DNA from: Rhodoferax ferrireducens
GTDB lineage: Bacteria > Pseudomonadota > Gammaproteobacteria > Burkholderiales > Burkholderiaceae_C
Reading direction: 5' to 3'
DNA: 64,000 nucleotides
NCBI RefSeq assembly: GCF_003347515.1
Contig: NZ_QEII01000324.1
Location: 372,001-436,000, forward strand
Within the stretch, counting starts at the first letter, position 1. The number at the start of each line of letters is the position of its first letter. Below, in pieces: positions 22,431 to 30,838 of this stretch. A program made the translations under genes and the position numbers. A model generated the notes under the pieces. It was not told where the DNA came from, searched no databases, and saw nothing but the letters and a program-made list of their open reading frames with translations.

Positions 22431-23826
22431 CATTGCCATCACGCCGGTTCAGGGCGATGTCCTTGCCGCCGCGCCCGCGAGCTTGCTGGCGCGCATCGGC
22501 CAGGCCATGCGCCGCCATCAGCGCGCCATCCTGGGCGTGCAATGGCTGGTGGTTGTTTTCTATTTCAGCCTGTTGATTTACCCCGCGTTCATGCCCTTGC
22601 CGGCGGAGGATGCGCATATCGTGGACAACCTGCGGCTGTTTGCGCAGTTTCTGTTCTGGGGCGTTTGGTGGCCCTTCGTCATGCTGGGCACGATGCTGAT
22701 GGGCCGGGTCTGGTGCGGCGTGTTCTGCCCTGAGGGTGCCTTGACCGAGCTGGCCAGCCGCCACGGTCTGGGGCGGCCGATTCCGCGCTGGCTGCGCTGG
22801 AGCGGCTGGCCGTTTGTGGCTTTTGTCTGCACCACGGTGTATGGCCAACTGGTCAGCGTTTACGAGTATCCCCAAGCCGCGCTGCTGGTGCTGGGCGGCT
22901 CCACGGTGGCGGCGGTCGCGGTCGGCTTGGTGTATGGCCGCGGCTCGCGCGTGTGGTGCCGCTACCTGTGCCCGGCCAATGGCGTGTTTGGTTTGCTGGC
23001 CAAAGTCGCGCCGCTGCACTTTAAAGTCAGTGAAGACATCTGGCGGCAGGACTCACGGCGCGCGCCGGCCGTCAACTGTGCCCCGCTGATCAACATCCGA
23101 CATATGAAGAGCGCCTCCGCCTGCCATGCCTGTGGCCGTTGCAGCGGTGAACATGGCGCGGTGGCCTTGGCCTTGCGGTCCCCGGCGCGTGAAATTCTGG
23201 CGACCAGCGTCCGTGAGGCCAGGACGTCGGAGGCGATGACGCTGATTTTTGGGGTCTTGGGCATCGCAACCGCCGCATTTTCATGGTCCGCGAGTGCGCG
23301 CTTTGTGCAGATCAAGATGGTGCTGGTCGATTGGCTGATCGAGCATGACTGGCTGGCGCTGCTGCAGGACAACGCGCCCTGGTGGCTGCTGACGCATTAC
23401 CCGGCCGCCCATGATGTGTTCACCTGGCTGGACGGTCTGTGCATTCTGGCCTTCATATTGGGCGGCGGTGGCGCGCTGGGGCTGGCGGTCTGGGCCGGGG
23501 TCTGGCTGGCGGCGCGGGTGCTGCGTGACCCGGCCTTGTCCTGGCAGAAACTGTCACTGGCCTTGGTGCCGATGGCCGGTGTTGGCGTGTTTCTGGGCCT
23601 GTCGATGCTGACGCTGGGCCACATCAAGGCCGAGGGCATCACATTGGATTGGGTGCCTGCGGTGCGGGGTGGGCTGCTGGCCTTGGCATCGGGCTTCTCG
23701 GCCTACCTGATGCTGCGCATGTGTCTGGTGCGCTTGTCGTTACGCGCCGTGGCGGGTCTGGCGCTTGCCTTGATGCCTCTGGGACTCATCGTGCGCGTCT
23801 GGCTCGCGGTGCTGTTTGGGTGGTGA
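22423..23826 (+). CDS. ftrD: membrane polyferredoxin of iron uptake (4Fe-4S, NosR/FtrD-like)
   Basis: A 467-residue polytopic membrane protein with cysteine motifs GRVWCGVFCPEGALTE near residue 105 and RVWCRYLCPANGVFGL near residue 190, the CxxxCP pattern shared by NosR, CcoG and FtrD. A further CHACGRCSG near residue 230 supplies cluster ligands. It is thought to pass electrons out of the cupredoxin FtrB. Its start overlaps the end of ftrC by 8 bases. The stop lies 19 bases from the convergent LytTR regulator gene. Confidence 0.9.
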   Translation: MRSIAITPVQGDVLAAAPASLLARIGQAMRRHQRAILGVQWLVVVFYFSLLIYPAFMPLPAEDAHIVDNLRLFAQFLFWGVWWPFVMLGTMLMGRVWCGVFCPEGALTELASRHGLGRPIPRWLRWSGWPFVAFVCTTVYGQLVSVYEYPQAALLVLGGSTVAAVAVGLVYGRGSRVWCRYLCPANGVFGLLAKVAPLHFKVSEDIWRQDSRRAPAVNCAPLINIRHMKSASACHACGRCSGEHGAVALALRSPAREILATSVREARTSEAMTLIFGVLGIATAAFSWSASARFVQIKMVLVDWLIEHDWLALLQDNAPWWLLTHYPAAHDVFTWLDGLCILAFILGGGGALGLAVWAGVWLAARVLRDPALSWQKLSLALVPMAGVGVFLGLSMLTLGHIKAEGITLDWVPAVRGGLLALASGFSAYLMLRMCLVRLSLRAVAGLALALMPLGLIVRVWLAVLFGW

Positions 23827-23845
23827 GGGGGGCAGACCGCTCGCC

Positions 23846-24742
23846 TCACATGGCCTTGAACAAATGGCTGTAGAGCCGGCTCACCACGAATTTTTCCTGT
23901 CGGCCGCGCAGGCTTAAAGCGGTCTTGCCGGCCTCATCGCGCGTGACTGATTCGATGGCTTGGGCGCGTACCACCGTGCCACGGTGGATTTGCCAGAATA
24001 CCTGCGCATCAAGTTGCTCCGTCAGTTCCTTGAGCGGCGTGCGGATCAGGTATTCGCGCTCTGCGGTGAGCACACGCACGTATTTGTCGGCGGCCTCGAA
24101 GCACAGCACGTCTTCCATCGGCACCATGCGGATGGCGTTGCCCACGCTGGCCTGAATGACCTTGAGCGGCGCCAGGGTCATGGCCGATGAAGGACCTGCG
24201 GCAGGTCCGGGCAGAGTTGCCAGCAGCTGGCGCAGTTGGGCCAGGGTGGTGTCCAGCAGGGTGTCTGTTTGGCTAAGACCAGAAGATGAATTTGCTATTG
24301 AATCGGTAGCTTTCTGCGCACGATTGGCAAGGGTCAGCTGCACTTTTGTCAGTGTTTTTTGCAGCCGTGCCGCCTGGATCGGCTTGAGCAGATAGTCTAT
24401 GGCCTGCGCCTCGAAGGCCTGCACCGCATACTGGTCATAGGCGGTGACGAACACCAACGCGGGAAAGGGCGTGCCGCCCTTCCCGTCAGTGTTGCCACCG
24501 GTGTCCCAGGCGTCGGCCAGCTCGGCTGCGGCGTCCAGCCCGCTTAAGGCCGGCATGCGGATGTCGAAGAACAACACATCGGGTTTCAGCTGCATGGCCT
24601 GCGTAACGGCCGACGCGCCGTCACCGACCACGGCCAGCACTTTCAACTCAGGCCAGGCGCGTGCCAGCTCGGCCTGCAAGGCAGCGGCCAGCAGCGGCTC
24701 ATCTTCGGCAATCAGGGCGGTCGGTCTTGCATCGAGATTCAT
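23846..24742 (-). CDS. LytTR-family response regulator
   Basis: A 298-residue protein. The receiver domain spans about residues 8-130 with acidic pocket AEDE, phospho-acceptor Asp in DVLFFDIRMP near residue 60, and Lys in DYLLKPI near residue 117. A LytTR DNA-binding domain follows from about residue 195 (VIQASVGNAIRMVPMEDVLC, KYVRVLT, EREYLIRTPL, FWQIHRGTVV). The linker around residues 130-155 contains ANRAQKATDSIANSS, which coincides with a copy of the interspersed repeat. It lies 7 bases after its cognate LytS-type kinase, the last gene of a five-gene run. Confidence 0.93.
   Translation of the reverse strand: MNLDARPTALIAEDEPLLAAALQAELARAWPELKVLAVVGDGASAVTQAMQLKPDVLFFDIRMPALSGLDAAAELADAWDTGGNTDGKGGTPFPALVFVTAYDQYAVQAFEAQAIDYLLKPIQAARLQKTLTKVQLTLANRAQKATDSIANSSSGLSQTDTLLDTTLAQLRQLLATLPGPAAGPSSAMTLAPLKVIQASVGNAIRMVPMEDVLCFEAADKYVRVLTAEREYLIRTPLKELTEQLDAQVFWQIHRGTVVRAQAIESVTRDEAGKTALSLRGRQEKFVVSRLYSHLFKAM
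24294..24340 (-). repeat. intragenic copy of the interspersed repeat in the LytTR gene (R8)
   Basis: On the plus strand GCTATTGAATCGGTAGC, then TTCTGCGCACGATTGGCAAG and GGTCAGCTG follow the inverted consensus (GCTA..TTTAAATAGC, TATGCGCTTATTGCACG, GGGCTAG). It is more diverged than other copies but in the same order and spacing, and it lies in the interdomain linker. Confidence 0.55.
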
Positions 24743-24749
24743 GGCGCAC

Positions 24750-25781
24750 TCATATTTTTAAAGGAAAAGTGATGCTGGCCCCCGTGCCTTCTTGGCTGTT
24801 TGCTAATAATTTAATAGTTCCATGATGGCCGTAAGTCGCCAGCAGGCGCTCGCGAACCTGCGCCAGTCCAAACCCGTCGAGCGTGGCGCTACCCTGCGGC
24901 GGGCCTACGCCCGTGTCAAGCACCTCCAGCGTTATCCAGCCGGCCTCGTGGCGAGCGCGCACGGTAATGCTGCCGCCGTTCACTTTGGGCTCCAGACCGT
25001 GTTGGATGGCGTTTTCCACCAGCGGCTGCAGCAGCAGCGTGGGCACGGGATGCTGCGCCAGGTCCGCCGGCAGCTCCAGTACGTAGTTCAGTCGCGGGCC
25101 CATGCGCACCGCCATGAGTTCCAGGTAGTCGCGCAGCCGGTCGAACTCGGCCTGCAGCGGGTGCATGGGCGCGCGCGACGCGCTGAGCGTGGCACGCAGG
25201 TAGGCGATCATGTGGTCCAGCATCTGCAGCGCCCGCGGTGGGTCGGCGCTGATCAGTGCGCGCAGGTTGGCCAGCGTGTTGAACAGCATGTGCGGCTCCA
25301 GTTGCGTCTCCAGCAGCTTCAGGCGCGCTTCGTTCACATGCGCGCGCGCCTCATCCATTTTGCGAAGGAGATAGGCGCTTTTGTTGGCGCTGTAGAAGTA
25401 GTAGGTGACAGCGATGCCGGCCAGCGCCGTGATCAAAATCGATGTGCGCAGTTGCGTACGGGAGGGGCCTGCGTCCCAGGACGACCAGCCGAACCAGCTG
25501 TCGGCCGCATAGGTGCCTAAAAAGTAACCGGCCAAGTTGCCCGTGATGACGAGCACCAGCCCTTGCAAGCCCTTGGGCCAGCCGGTTTCCAGGCTGGAGG
25601 CAAACAGGTGGCGTCCGAAGTCGATCCACACCCAGCAGATGAAGCCGATGCACAGCGAATAAAGCATGGGCACGCCGTAGCTCCGCTCGGGATTGAAGGC
25701 CCATTGAATGAACGAGATTGCCAGACAGAATGCCATCGTTTGCAGCCAATGCCGCAGCTTGGCGATCCAGTCGATCCTCAT
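24750..25781 (-). CDS. LytS-type (His_kinase) sensor histidine kinase
   Basis: A 343-residue inner-membrane kinase with about four hydrophobic segments in the first 150 residues, then the His_kinase domain LKLLETQLEPHMLFNTLANL with the phospho-acceptor His in EPHMLFN near residue 185. The ATPase part has LLLQPLVENAIQHGLEP (N box) and LDTGVGPP (G1), ending GTGASITFPLKI. It pairs with the LytTR regulator 7 bases downstream. ATG 25781 lies 4 bases after the stop of the 2TM gene; GTG 25805 would overlap that gene. The signal sensed is unknown. Confidence 0.9.
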   Translation of the reverse strand: MRIDWIAKLRHWLQTMAFCLAISFIQWAFNPERSYGVPMLYSLCIGFICWVWIDFGRHLFASSLETGWPKGLQGLVLVITGNLAGYFLGTYAADSWFGWSSWDAGPSRTQLRTSILITALAGIAVTYYFYSANKSAYLLRKMDEARAHVNEARLKLLETQLEPHMLFNTLANLRALISADPPRALQMLDHMIAYLRATLSASRAPMHPLQAEFDRLRDYLELMAVRMGPRLNYVLELPADLAQHPVPTLLLQPLVENAIQHGLEPKVNGGSITVRARHEAGWITLEVLDTGVGPPQGSATLDGFGLAQVRERLLATYGHHGTIKLLANSQEGTGASITFPLKI

Positions 25782-25785
25782 GGTG

Positions 25786-26082
25786 TCAAGAACCGCCGCG
25801 CTCACGCTGCAGGCGTTCGCGTTCTTTCTGGATCATTCGTTCGCGCAAGCCGTTGCCGGTACCCAGGACGAAAACCGAAATGCCGTGCAGTGCCAGGCCT
25901 GTCCCCCAACCCAGCAAGGGGAAAATCGACCACGGGCGGTTGCCGAATCCATACCGGGACATGGCGAACACCACCAGATTGACCAGCACGTAGACCGTCG
26001 CATGCACGTACCAGCCCAGCTTGGCGCCCGCCCGCCGACGGGCCAGACGGTCGATTTGTTCGGGAGAGAGAGGGGCGGTCAT
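25786..26082 (-). CDS. 2TM domain-containing membrane protein (paralogue 1)
   Basis: A 98-residue protein. The 2TM domain is RARRRAGAKLGWYVHA-like: RAGAKLGWYVHATVYVLVNL, then LGWGTGLALHGISVFVLGTG and NGLRERMIQKERERLQRE. Two membrane helices are followed by a charged helix. Proteins of this type commonly accompany LytTR two-component pairs. It has a clear paralogue at 26469-26771 in the same operon. It is encoded 10 bases after the Mpo1-like gene and 4 bases before the kinase. Confidence 0.85.
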   Translation of the reverse strand: MTAPLSPEQIDRLARRRAGAKLGWYVHATVYVLVNLVVFAMSRYGFGNRPWSIFPLLGWGTGLALHGISVFVLGTGNGLRERMIQKERERLQRERGGS

Positions 26083-26092
26083 GGGGCGCATT

Positions 26093-26449
26093 TTAGGAGG
26101 CCCGGTGCTGGCGAAAGGCATGCAGCCAGCCGCCCGAAAGCACGAACCGCGGGAAGGTAATCCATTGCTCTAGAAAGATGCGAGCGAGGGCGTTGCCGGC
26201 GCCAGTGAAAGGCGCCGGCGGGTTTGTCTCCTGCTTGTGGCCGCGACCCTGAAGCGCCACCGAGACCACCATGGCAAGCAGCGAGAGCAGGCCCCACGGG
26301 ACTGAGTGCGCGGTGAGCGCGATGAGCAGGCCGACATTGCCAGCCAGGAAGACCGGGACCACGGCGATGTGGAGCAGCAGGTTCGCACGCGAGCCGTGAT
26401 ACTGCGCGTACCCACTCCACTGCCATTTCAGCAATTCAAGAACATTCAC
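26093..26449 (-). CDS. small membrane protein, Mpo1/DUF962-like
   Basis: A 118-residue protein with hydrophobic segments at about residues 23-45 and 50-67. The conserved pieces are HGSRANLLLHIAVVPVFLAG, then QGRGHKQETNPPAPFTG and NALARIFLEQWITFPRFVL. The G-x-H-x-x-E-x-x-P-P-A pattern recalls the DUF962 (Mpo1-like) family, but this assignment is from memory of the pattern. The start is GTG 26449, chosen because AAAGGAA lies 6 bases upstream; no ATG fits. It sits between two 2TM genes in the LytS/LytTR operon. Confidence 0.65.
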   Translation of the reverse strand: MNVLELLKWQWSGYAQYHGSRANLLLHIAVVPVFLAGNVGLLIALTAHSVPWGLLSLLAMVVSVALQGRGHKQETNPPAPFTGAGNALARIFLEQWITFPRFVLSGGWLHAFRQHRAS

Positions 26450-26468
26450 GTTGATTCCTTTGAAACAC

Positions 26469-26771
26469 TCACCACGGATCAGCACCGATTCTGCCCTTTT
26501 GCAGGGCCTCACGTTCCCGCTGCACCAGGCGCTCGCGCAGTCCGTTGCCGGGCATGAAAACGAACACCACCAGGCCGTGAATCAGCAAGCCCAGGCCCCA
26601 GCCCCATGCCGGGAACGTGGCCCAGTCGCGACCATTGAGGGCGGACAGCGCGGCCAGTCCGAGGTTGACGCAAATGAACACAAAGGCGTGGATGTACCAG
26701 CCCATCTTTCGGCGCGCGCGTTGGTGGGCCAGACGCTCGAGATCGTTGTTGAAGTGTGGTTGGGTCAGCAT
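26469..26771 (-). CDS. 2TM domain-containing membrane protein (paralogue 2)
   Basis: A 100-residue 2TM-domain protein: RARRKMGWYIHAFVFICVNL, then WGWGLGLLIHGLVVFVFMPG and NGLRERLVQREREALQKG. It is clearly related to the protein at 25786-26082 (same GNGLRER ending), which suggests a local duplication. It is the first gene of the minus-strand run leading to the LytS/LytTR pair; the Mpo1-like gene starts 19 bases downstream. GGAG lies about 9 bases before ATG 26771. The function is unknown. Confidence 0.85.
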   Translation of the reverse strand: MLTQPHFNNDLERLAHQRARRKMGWYIHAFVFICVNLGLAALSALNGRDWATFPAWGWGLGLLIHGLVVFVFMPGNGLRERLVQREREALQKGRIGADPW

Positions 26772-26916
26772 GGGGGTTCTCCGGTGTGGGTTAAGCGATG
26801 GGTGGACTGTGCCGGGAGCCGGCTCGGCTCGCCAGCGCGATGCGACCAAATGCGTGAAACAGGAAGTAAATGGTCGCCATGCGGCGCGAAGCGCACCGGG
26901 CTTGCCGGAGGCACCC

Positions 26917-26941
26917 GGTGATAATCATGGCTCTTATCACC
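26917..26941. promoter_or_regulatory. inverted repeat in the divergent 2TM/uppP intergenic region
   Basis: GGTGATAA (26917-26924) and TTATCACC (26934-26941) are perfect 8-base arms around a 9-base centre. The site lies midway in the 231-base gap between the divergent LytS/LytTR operon and uppP, where an operator would be expected. The binding protein is unknown. Confidence 0.4.
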
Positions 26942-27002
26942 GTGGACGACCACGCCGCACCCTGCGCGCCCCAGGTCTGTTCCGACAGTTTCAGGAGTTC
27001 TT

Positions 27003-27836
27003 TTGGATATTGCATTACTGGTCAAGGCCGCCATCATGGGCATCGTCGAGGGCTTGACGGAGTTCTTGCCCATTTCATCCACCGGACACCTGATCCTGGC
27101 CGGCGCGCTGCTGGGTTTTGATGACGAGAAAGCCAAGGTGTTCGACATCGCCATCCAGACCGGCGCCATCTTTGCCGTGATTTTGGTGTACTGGCAAAAA
27201 CTGCGCGACACGATCGTGGCCTTGCCATCGAGCAAGCAGGCGCAGCAGTTCGCCTTGAACGTGTTCATCGCGTTTGTGCCGGCTGTTCTTTTAGGCTTGC
27301 TGTTTGGCAAGGCCATCAAAGAGCATTTGTTCACGCCGGTGGTGGTCGCCAGCACCTTCATCATTGGTGCCTTCATCATTTTGTGGGCCGAGCGGCGGCA
27401 GCAAAAAAATCCGGCCGTGGCACGCATTCACGATGTCGAGTCGATGACGCCCATGGATGCCATGAAGGTTGGCCTGGCGCAATGCTTTGCCATGATTCCG
27501 GGCACCAGCCGCAGCGGTGCCACGATCATCGGCGGCATGTTGCTGGGGCTGTCGCGCAAGGCCGCCACCGATTTTTCCTTCTACCTCGCGATACCCACCC
27601 TGATTGGTGCCGGTGCGTACAGCCTGTACAAAGACCGTGCCTTGCTGGCCTGGTCCGACGCGCCGATGTTTTGTGTGGGCCTGGTGTTCTCCTTCATCAG
27701 CGCCTGGTTGTGCATTCGCTGGCTGCTAAGCTATATCGCCACCCACAGCTTTGTCGGGTTTGCCTATTACCGCATCGCCTTTGGCGTGCTGGTGCTGCTG
27801 ACTGACTGGAGTGGTATGGTGCGTTGGGCGGCGTGA
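27003..27836 (+). CDS. uppP: undecaprenyl-diphosphate phosphatase
   Basis: A 277-residue polytopic inner-membrane enzyme that recycles undecaprenyl diphosphate to the monophosphate for cell-wall synthesis. The two family signatures are present: EGLTEFLPISSTGHLIL near residue 17 and the PGTSRSGATIIGGML arginine motif near residue 165. The length is the family norm. The start is TTG 27003, supported by CAGGAG 7 bases upstream and by the typical MDIALLVKA beginning. It is divergent from the 2TM operon; a palindrome at 26917-26941 lies between them. Confidence 0.95.
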   Translation: MDIALLVKAAIMGIVEGLTEFLPISSTGHLILAGALLGFDDEKAKVFDIAIQTGAIFAVILVYWQKLRDTIVALPSSKQAQQFALNVFIAFVPAVLLGLLFGKAIKEHLFTPVVVASTFIIGAFIILWAERRQQKNPAVARIHDVESMTPMDAMKVGLAQCFAMIPGTSRSGATIIGGMLLGLSRKAATDFSFYLAIPTLIGAGAYSLYKDRALLAWSDAPMFCVGLVFSFISAWLCIRWLLSYIATHSFVGFAYYRIAFGVLVLLTDWSGMVRWAA

Positions 27837-27863
27837 GTTACTTCAACGGAAACATGGAGCACC

Positions 27864-29159
27864 ATGGCGGATGAACACTATCTCTCGATGGACCAGCTTC
27901 GGGTTGGGTTGTATGTCTACCTTGACTTGAAGTGGTTTGAGCACCCGTTCGCCTTTGGTCATTTCAAGATCAAGTCAGAGGAGCAAATCAAGGTTATTCG
28001 CAGCCTGAGTCTGAAATCGGTGCGCTACGCTCCAGATCTGAGTGAGGGCAGTCCACCGCCGCCGGTGGCCGCGCCGCCAGCGCCCGTTCCTGACGCGGCT
28101 GCGGCCTTGGCTCCCACCATCGAGCCGGAGCTGTCACCCGTCATGCTCGCCAAGCGGGCCATGATGGCGCAGATGCAGCAGCGCCGCGACGCCGCTGCAC
28201 GCATTGAAAAAGCCTTCATCAACACTGCCAACACCATCCGGGACATCGAAAAGAACCTGTACAGCAGGCCGGCGGAGACCGTGCAGCAGACGACGAAACT
28301 GATTTCGGACATTGCCGATTCGATGCTTGGCGCCCCGGAACTCGTGATTCATGTCATGGGCGACAAGATGGGTGGGGAAGAGCTGTACTTTCATTCGCTC
28401 AACGTCACCATGCTCTCGATGATGATGGCGCGCGATCTGAAACTGCCGGTTGAGGTGGTGGGCGCGTTGGGCATGGGTGCCATCCTGCATGATGTCGGGC
28501 GCAAGGAAGTGCCAGACAAGATTCTGAAGAAAATCGAAGCACTGACGCAGGCGGAACGCAACTTCTATGAATTGCACTGCCAGTATGGGGTGGTCATGGG
28601 CCAGCGCCTGCAACTTGCGCCGCCCGTGCTGGCCATCATCCGGGAACATCACGAGTTGTTTGACGGTACCGGTTATCCGGCAAAACTCAAAGGCGAAGTG
28701 ACCAGCCTGTTGTCGCGCATTGTGGTCATTGCCAACTACTACGACGAGTTGTGCAACCCGAACGCGATCGCGGATGCGTTGACGCCGCACGAGGCCTTGT
28801 CCCTCATGTTTGCCAAGTTGCGCAGCAAGTTCGATCCCAAGCTCCTGCAGGTCTTTATTCGCTGTCTGGGGGTCTACCCGCCGGGCACTATCGTGCAACT
28901 GTCCAACGGCGCCATTGGGATGGTGGCGACCGTCAACACGGCGCGACCCATGAAGCCGACGGTGGTGGTGTACGACGCCGACATCCCCAAGGAGGAAGCG
29001 ATTCTGCTCGACATGGAGCGTGAAACCGAGGTCAACATCGCCAAAGCCATCCGGCCCGCCCAGGTGCCGCGCGAGGTGTACAACTACCTGAGTCCGCGCA
29101 AACGGGTCAGCTACTATTTTGACGCGGCCTCGGCCCGATCGGACGCGGGCAAGTCATGA
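27864..29159 (+). CDS. HD-GYP domain protein with N-terminal DUF3391 (cyclic-di-GMP phosphodiesterase)
   Basis: A 431-residue protein. Residues 1-60 are DUF3391-like (LSMDQLRVGLYVYLDLKWFE), followed by a Pro/Ala-rich linker and a coiled segment. The HD-GYP domain covers about residues 165-330, with ILHDVGRKEVP as the HD motif and REHHELFDGTGYP as the HHE/GYP motif, so the catalytic metal ligands and the GYP loop are intact. Hydrolysis of c-di-GMP is the family function. The end (SPRKRVSYYFD) is conserved in the family. Its stop overlaps the following kinase start in ATGA. Confidence 0.93.
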   Translation: MADEHYLSMDQLRVGLYVYLDLKWFEHPFAFGHFKIKSEEQIKVIRSLSLKSVRYAPDLSEGSPPPPVAAPPAPVPDAAAALAPTIEPELSPVMLAKRAMMAQMQQRRDAAARIEKAFINTANTIRDIEKNLYSRPAETVQQTTKLISDIADSMLGAPELVIHVMGDKMGGEELYFHSLNVTMLSMMMARDLKLPVEVVGALGMGAILHDVGRKEVPDKILKKIEALTQAERNFYELHCQYGVVMGQRLQLAPPVLAIIREHHELFDGTGYPAKLKGEVTSLLSRIVVIANYYDELCNPNAIADALTPHEALSLMFAKLRSKFDPKLLQVFIRCLGVYPPGTIVQLSNGAIGMVATVNTARPMKPTVVVYDADIPKEEAILLDMERETEVNIAKAIRPAQVPREVYNYLSPRKRVSYYFDAASARSDAGKS

Positions 29160-30838
29160 CGACGGATTTGGCCCGACTGATGCTGGACCACAGCCCCGGA
29201 ATGCTGCTGTTGGTCAACCCGCAATCTTTGCAGATCGTGATGGCGAGTGCCCCGGTGGCTAAAACACTGGGCTACTCGCTGGCGCAATTGGAGGGTATGG
29301 CGATCACCGAGATTGAAAGCGCGCTGCAGGATGTGTTTTATTGGGAGGACGTTCGCGGTGGCCAGTACCTTGAAGTGCAGAGCCAGGAGGGACAGTATCG
29401 CTGCGCGGATGGCGAGCTGCTGACTGTTAGCAAGTCTGTTCAACTGCTTGAGTACGAAGGTGCGCCCTGGCTGTTGGTACAGGCCGTGCAGACGCAGAGT
29501 GAGCGCAAGGCGGAGGACGCGCTGGCACGCACCCTGTCGCAACTGCGCGCCACGCTGGAGTCCACCGGCAATGGCATCCTGGTGATTGACTGGCGGGGCA
29601 GCATCGACAGCATGAACCGTCTGTTTGGCAAGATGTGGGAAATTCCTGAAGATTTGCTGAATTCGCATGACGATGCGCAAATTCTCGATTTCCTCGCCGG
29701 GCGGGTGATCGAGTCCCAGTTGCTGCATGCCCGACTGGGCGCGATCGTGGACAACGGCGAAACCCAGGACCTGCTGCATCACCAGGACGGGCGCGTGTTC
29801 GAGGTCAGTTCTCGTCCGCAGCATCTGGGCGAGCAGATCATTGGCCGCGTGTTTGGCTTTCAGGACATCACGCAACGCACGCTGGCCGAAGAGGCCTTGC
29901 GTGAATCGCGCGATCTGCTGGAGCAACGGGTGCTCGCCCGAACGGCAGACTTGAATACCGCCAACGAGACGCTGCTGCAAGAGAAGGAGCGCCAGGCCAT
30001 TCTGATCAAGCGACTGGAACAGGCGCAAAACCAGTTGCTGCAATCCGAGCGCATGGCGTCCATTGGCCAACTGGCGGCCGGGGTCGCGCATGAAATCAAC
30101 AACCCGGTGGGCTTTGTCAACTCCAACCTCGGCTCCTTGCAGCGTTATGTGCTGGACATGCTGCGCCTGCTGTCGGTCTACGAGCAGGCCGAGGGCGCCA
30201 TGTCCGGGGCGGCTGTGCAGGAGATCAGGCAGGTCAAGGCGGACATCGACGTCGAGTTCCTGCGTGACGACGTCGCCAGCCTGCTCGCCGAGTCGCTGGA
30301 TGGGCTCAAGCGCGTCACGCGCATCGTGCAGGACTTGAAGAATTTTTCCCATGTCGATGAAGCCGAGCGCCAGTGGGCTGACCTGGAAGCGGGGCTGGAG
30401 AGTACTTTGCGCGTGGTCTGGAACGAGCTCAAGTTCAAGGTCGAGGTGATCAGGGAATTCGCCGGCATTCCGCAAATCGAGTGCTTTCCGTTCCAGCTCA
30501 ACCAGGTGTTCATGAACCTGTTGGTCAATGCCTCGCATGCTATTGAAAAGCATGGCACGATCACTATCCGCACCGGGCATGACGAGGCCTGGGTGTGGGT
30601 GGAAGTACAGGATACCGGCCGGGGCATCAAGCCCGAGAATTTGGCCCGGATTTTCGAACCGTTTTTCACCACCAAACCCGTGGGCCAGGGCACCGGGTTG
30701 GGTTTGTCGCTTTCATATGGCATTGTGCAAAAGCACGGTGGGCGGATCGAGGTCGATAGCGAGTTGGGGCAGGGGACCACTTTCAAGGTGATCCTGCTCA
30801 AGAAACCTCCCGCCAAAGCGGTCGAAGCGCAAGCCTGA
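29156..30838 (+). CDS. PAS-domain sensor histidine kinase
   Basis: A 560-residue cytoplasmic kinase without membrane helices. Two PAS domains (about residues 5-120 and 125-245) precede a coiled coil (RESRDLLEQRVLARTADL). The H box is GQLAAGVAHEINNPVGF near residue 310, with a long insert, then the ATPase boxes NQVFMNLLVNASHAIE (N), VQDTGRGI (G1) and GTGLGLSLSYGI (G2). It shares 4 bases (ATGA) with the HD-GYP gene, so signal input and c-di-GMP turnover are probably linked. No response regulator gene is adjacent; the partner is elsewhere or is the HD-GYP protein itself. Confidence 0.92.
   Translation: MTTDLARLMLDHSPGMLLLVNPQSLQIVMASAPVAKTLGYSLAQLEGMAITEIESALQDVFYWEDVRGGQYLEVQSQEGQYRCADGELLTVSKSVQLLEYEGAPWLLVQAVQTQSERKAEDALARTLSQLRATLESTGNGILVIDWRGSIDSMNRLFGKMWEIPEDLLNSHDDAQILDFLAGRVIESQLLHARLGAIVDNGETQDLLHHQDGRVFEVSSRPQHLGEQIIGRVFGFQDITQRTLAEEALRESRDLLEQRVLARTADLNTANETLLQEKERQAILIKRLEQAQNQLLQSERMASIGQLAAGVAHEINNPVGFVNSNLGSLQRYVLDMLRLLSVYEQAEGAMSGAAVQEIRQVKADIDVEFLRDDVASLLAESLDGLKRVTRIVQDLKNFSHVDEAERQWADLEAGLESTLRVVWNELKFKVEVIREFAGIPQIECFPFQLNQVFMNLLVNASHAIEKHGTITIRTGHDEAWVWVEVQDTGRGIKPENLARIFEPFFTTKPVGQGTGLGLSLSYGIVQKHGGRIEVDSELGQGTTFKVILLKKPPAKAVEAQA

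Noticed and set aside
24790..24835. GCTAATAATTTAATAGTTCCATG in the LytS kinase gene resembles one end of the interspersed repeat
   Set aside because: Only about 16 of 23 bases fit, the GGGCTAG core is absent, and the encoded C-terminal segment has normal length for a LytS kinase.
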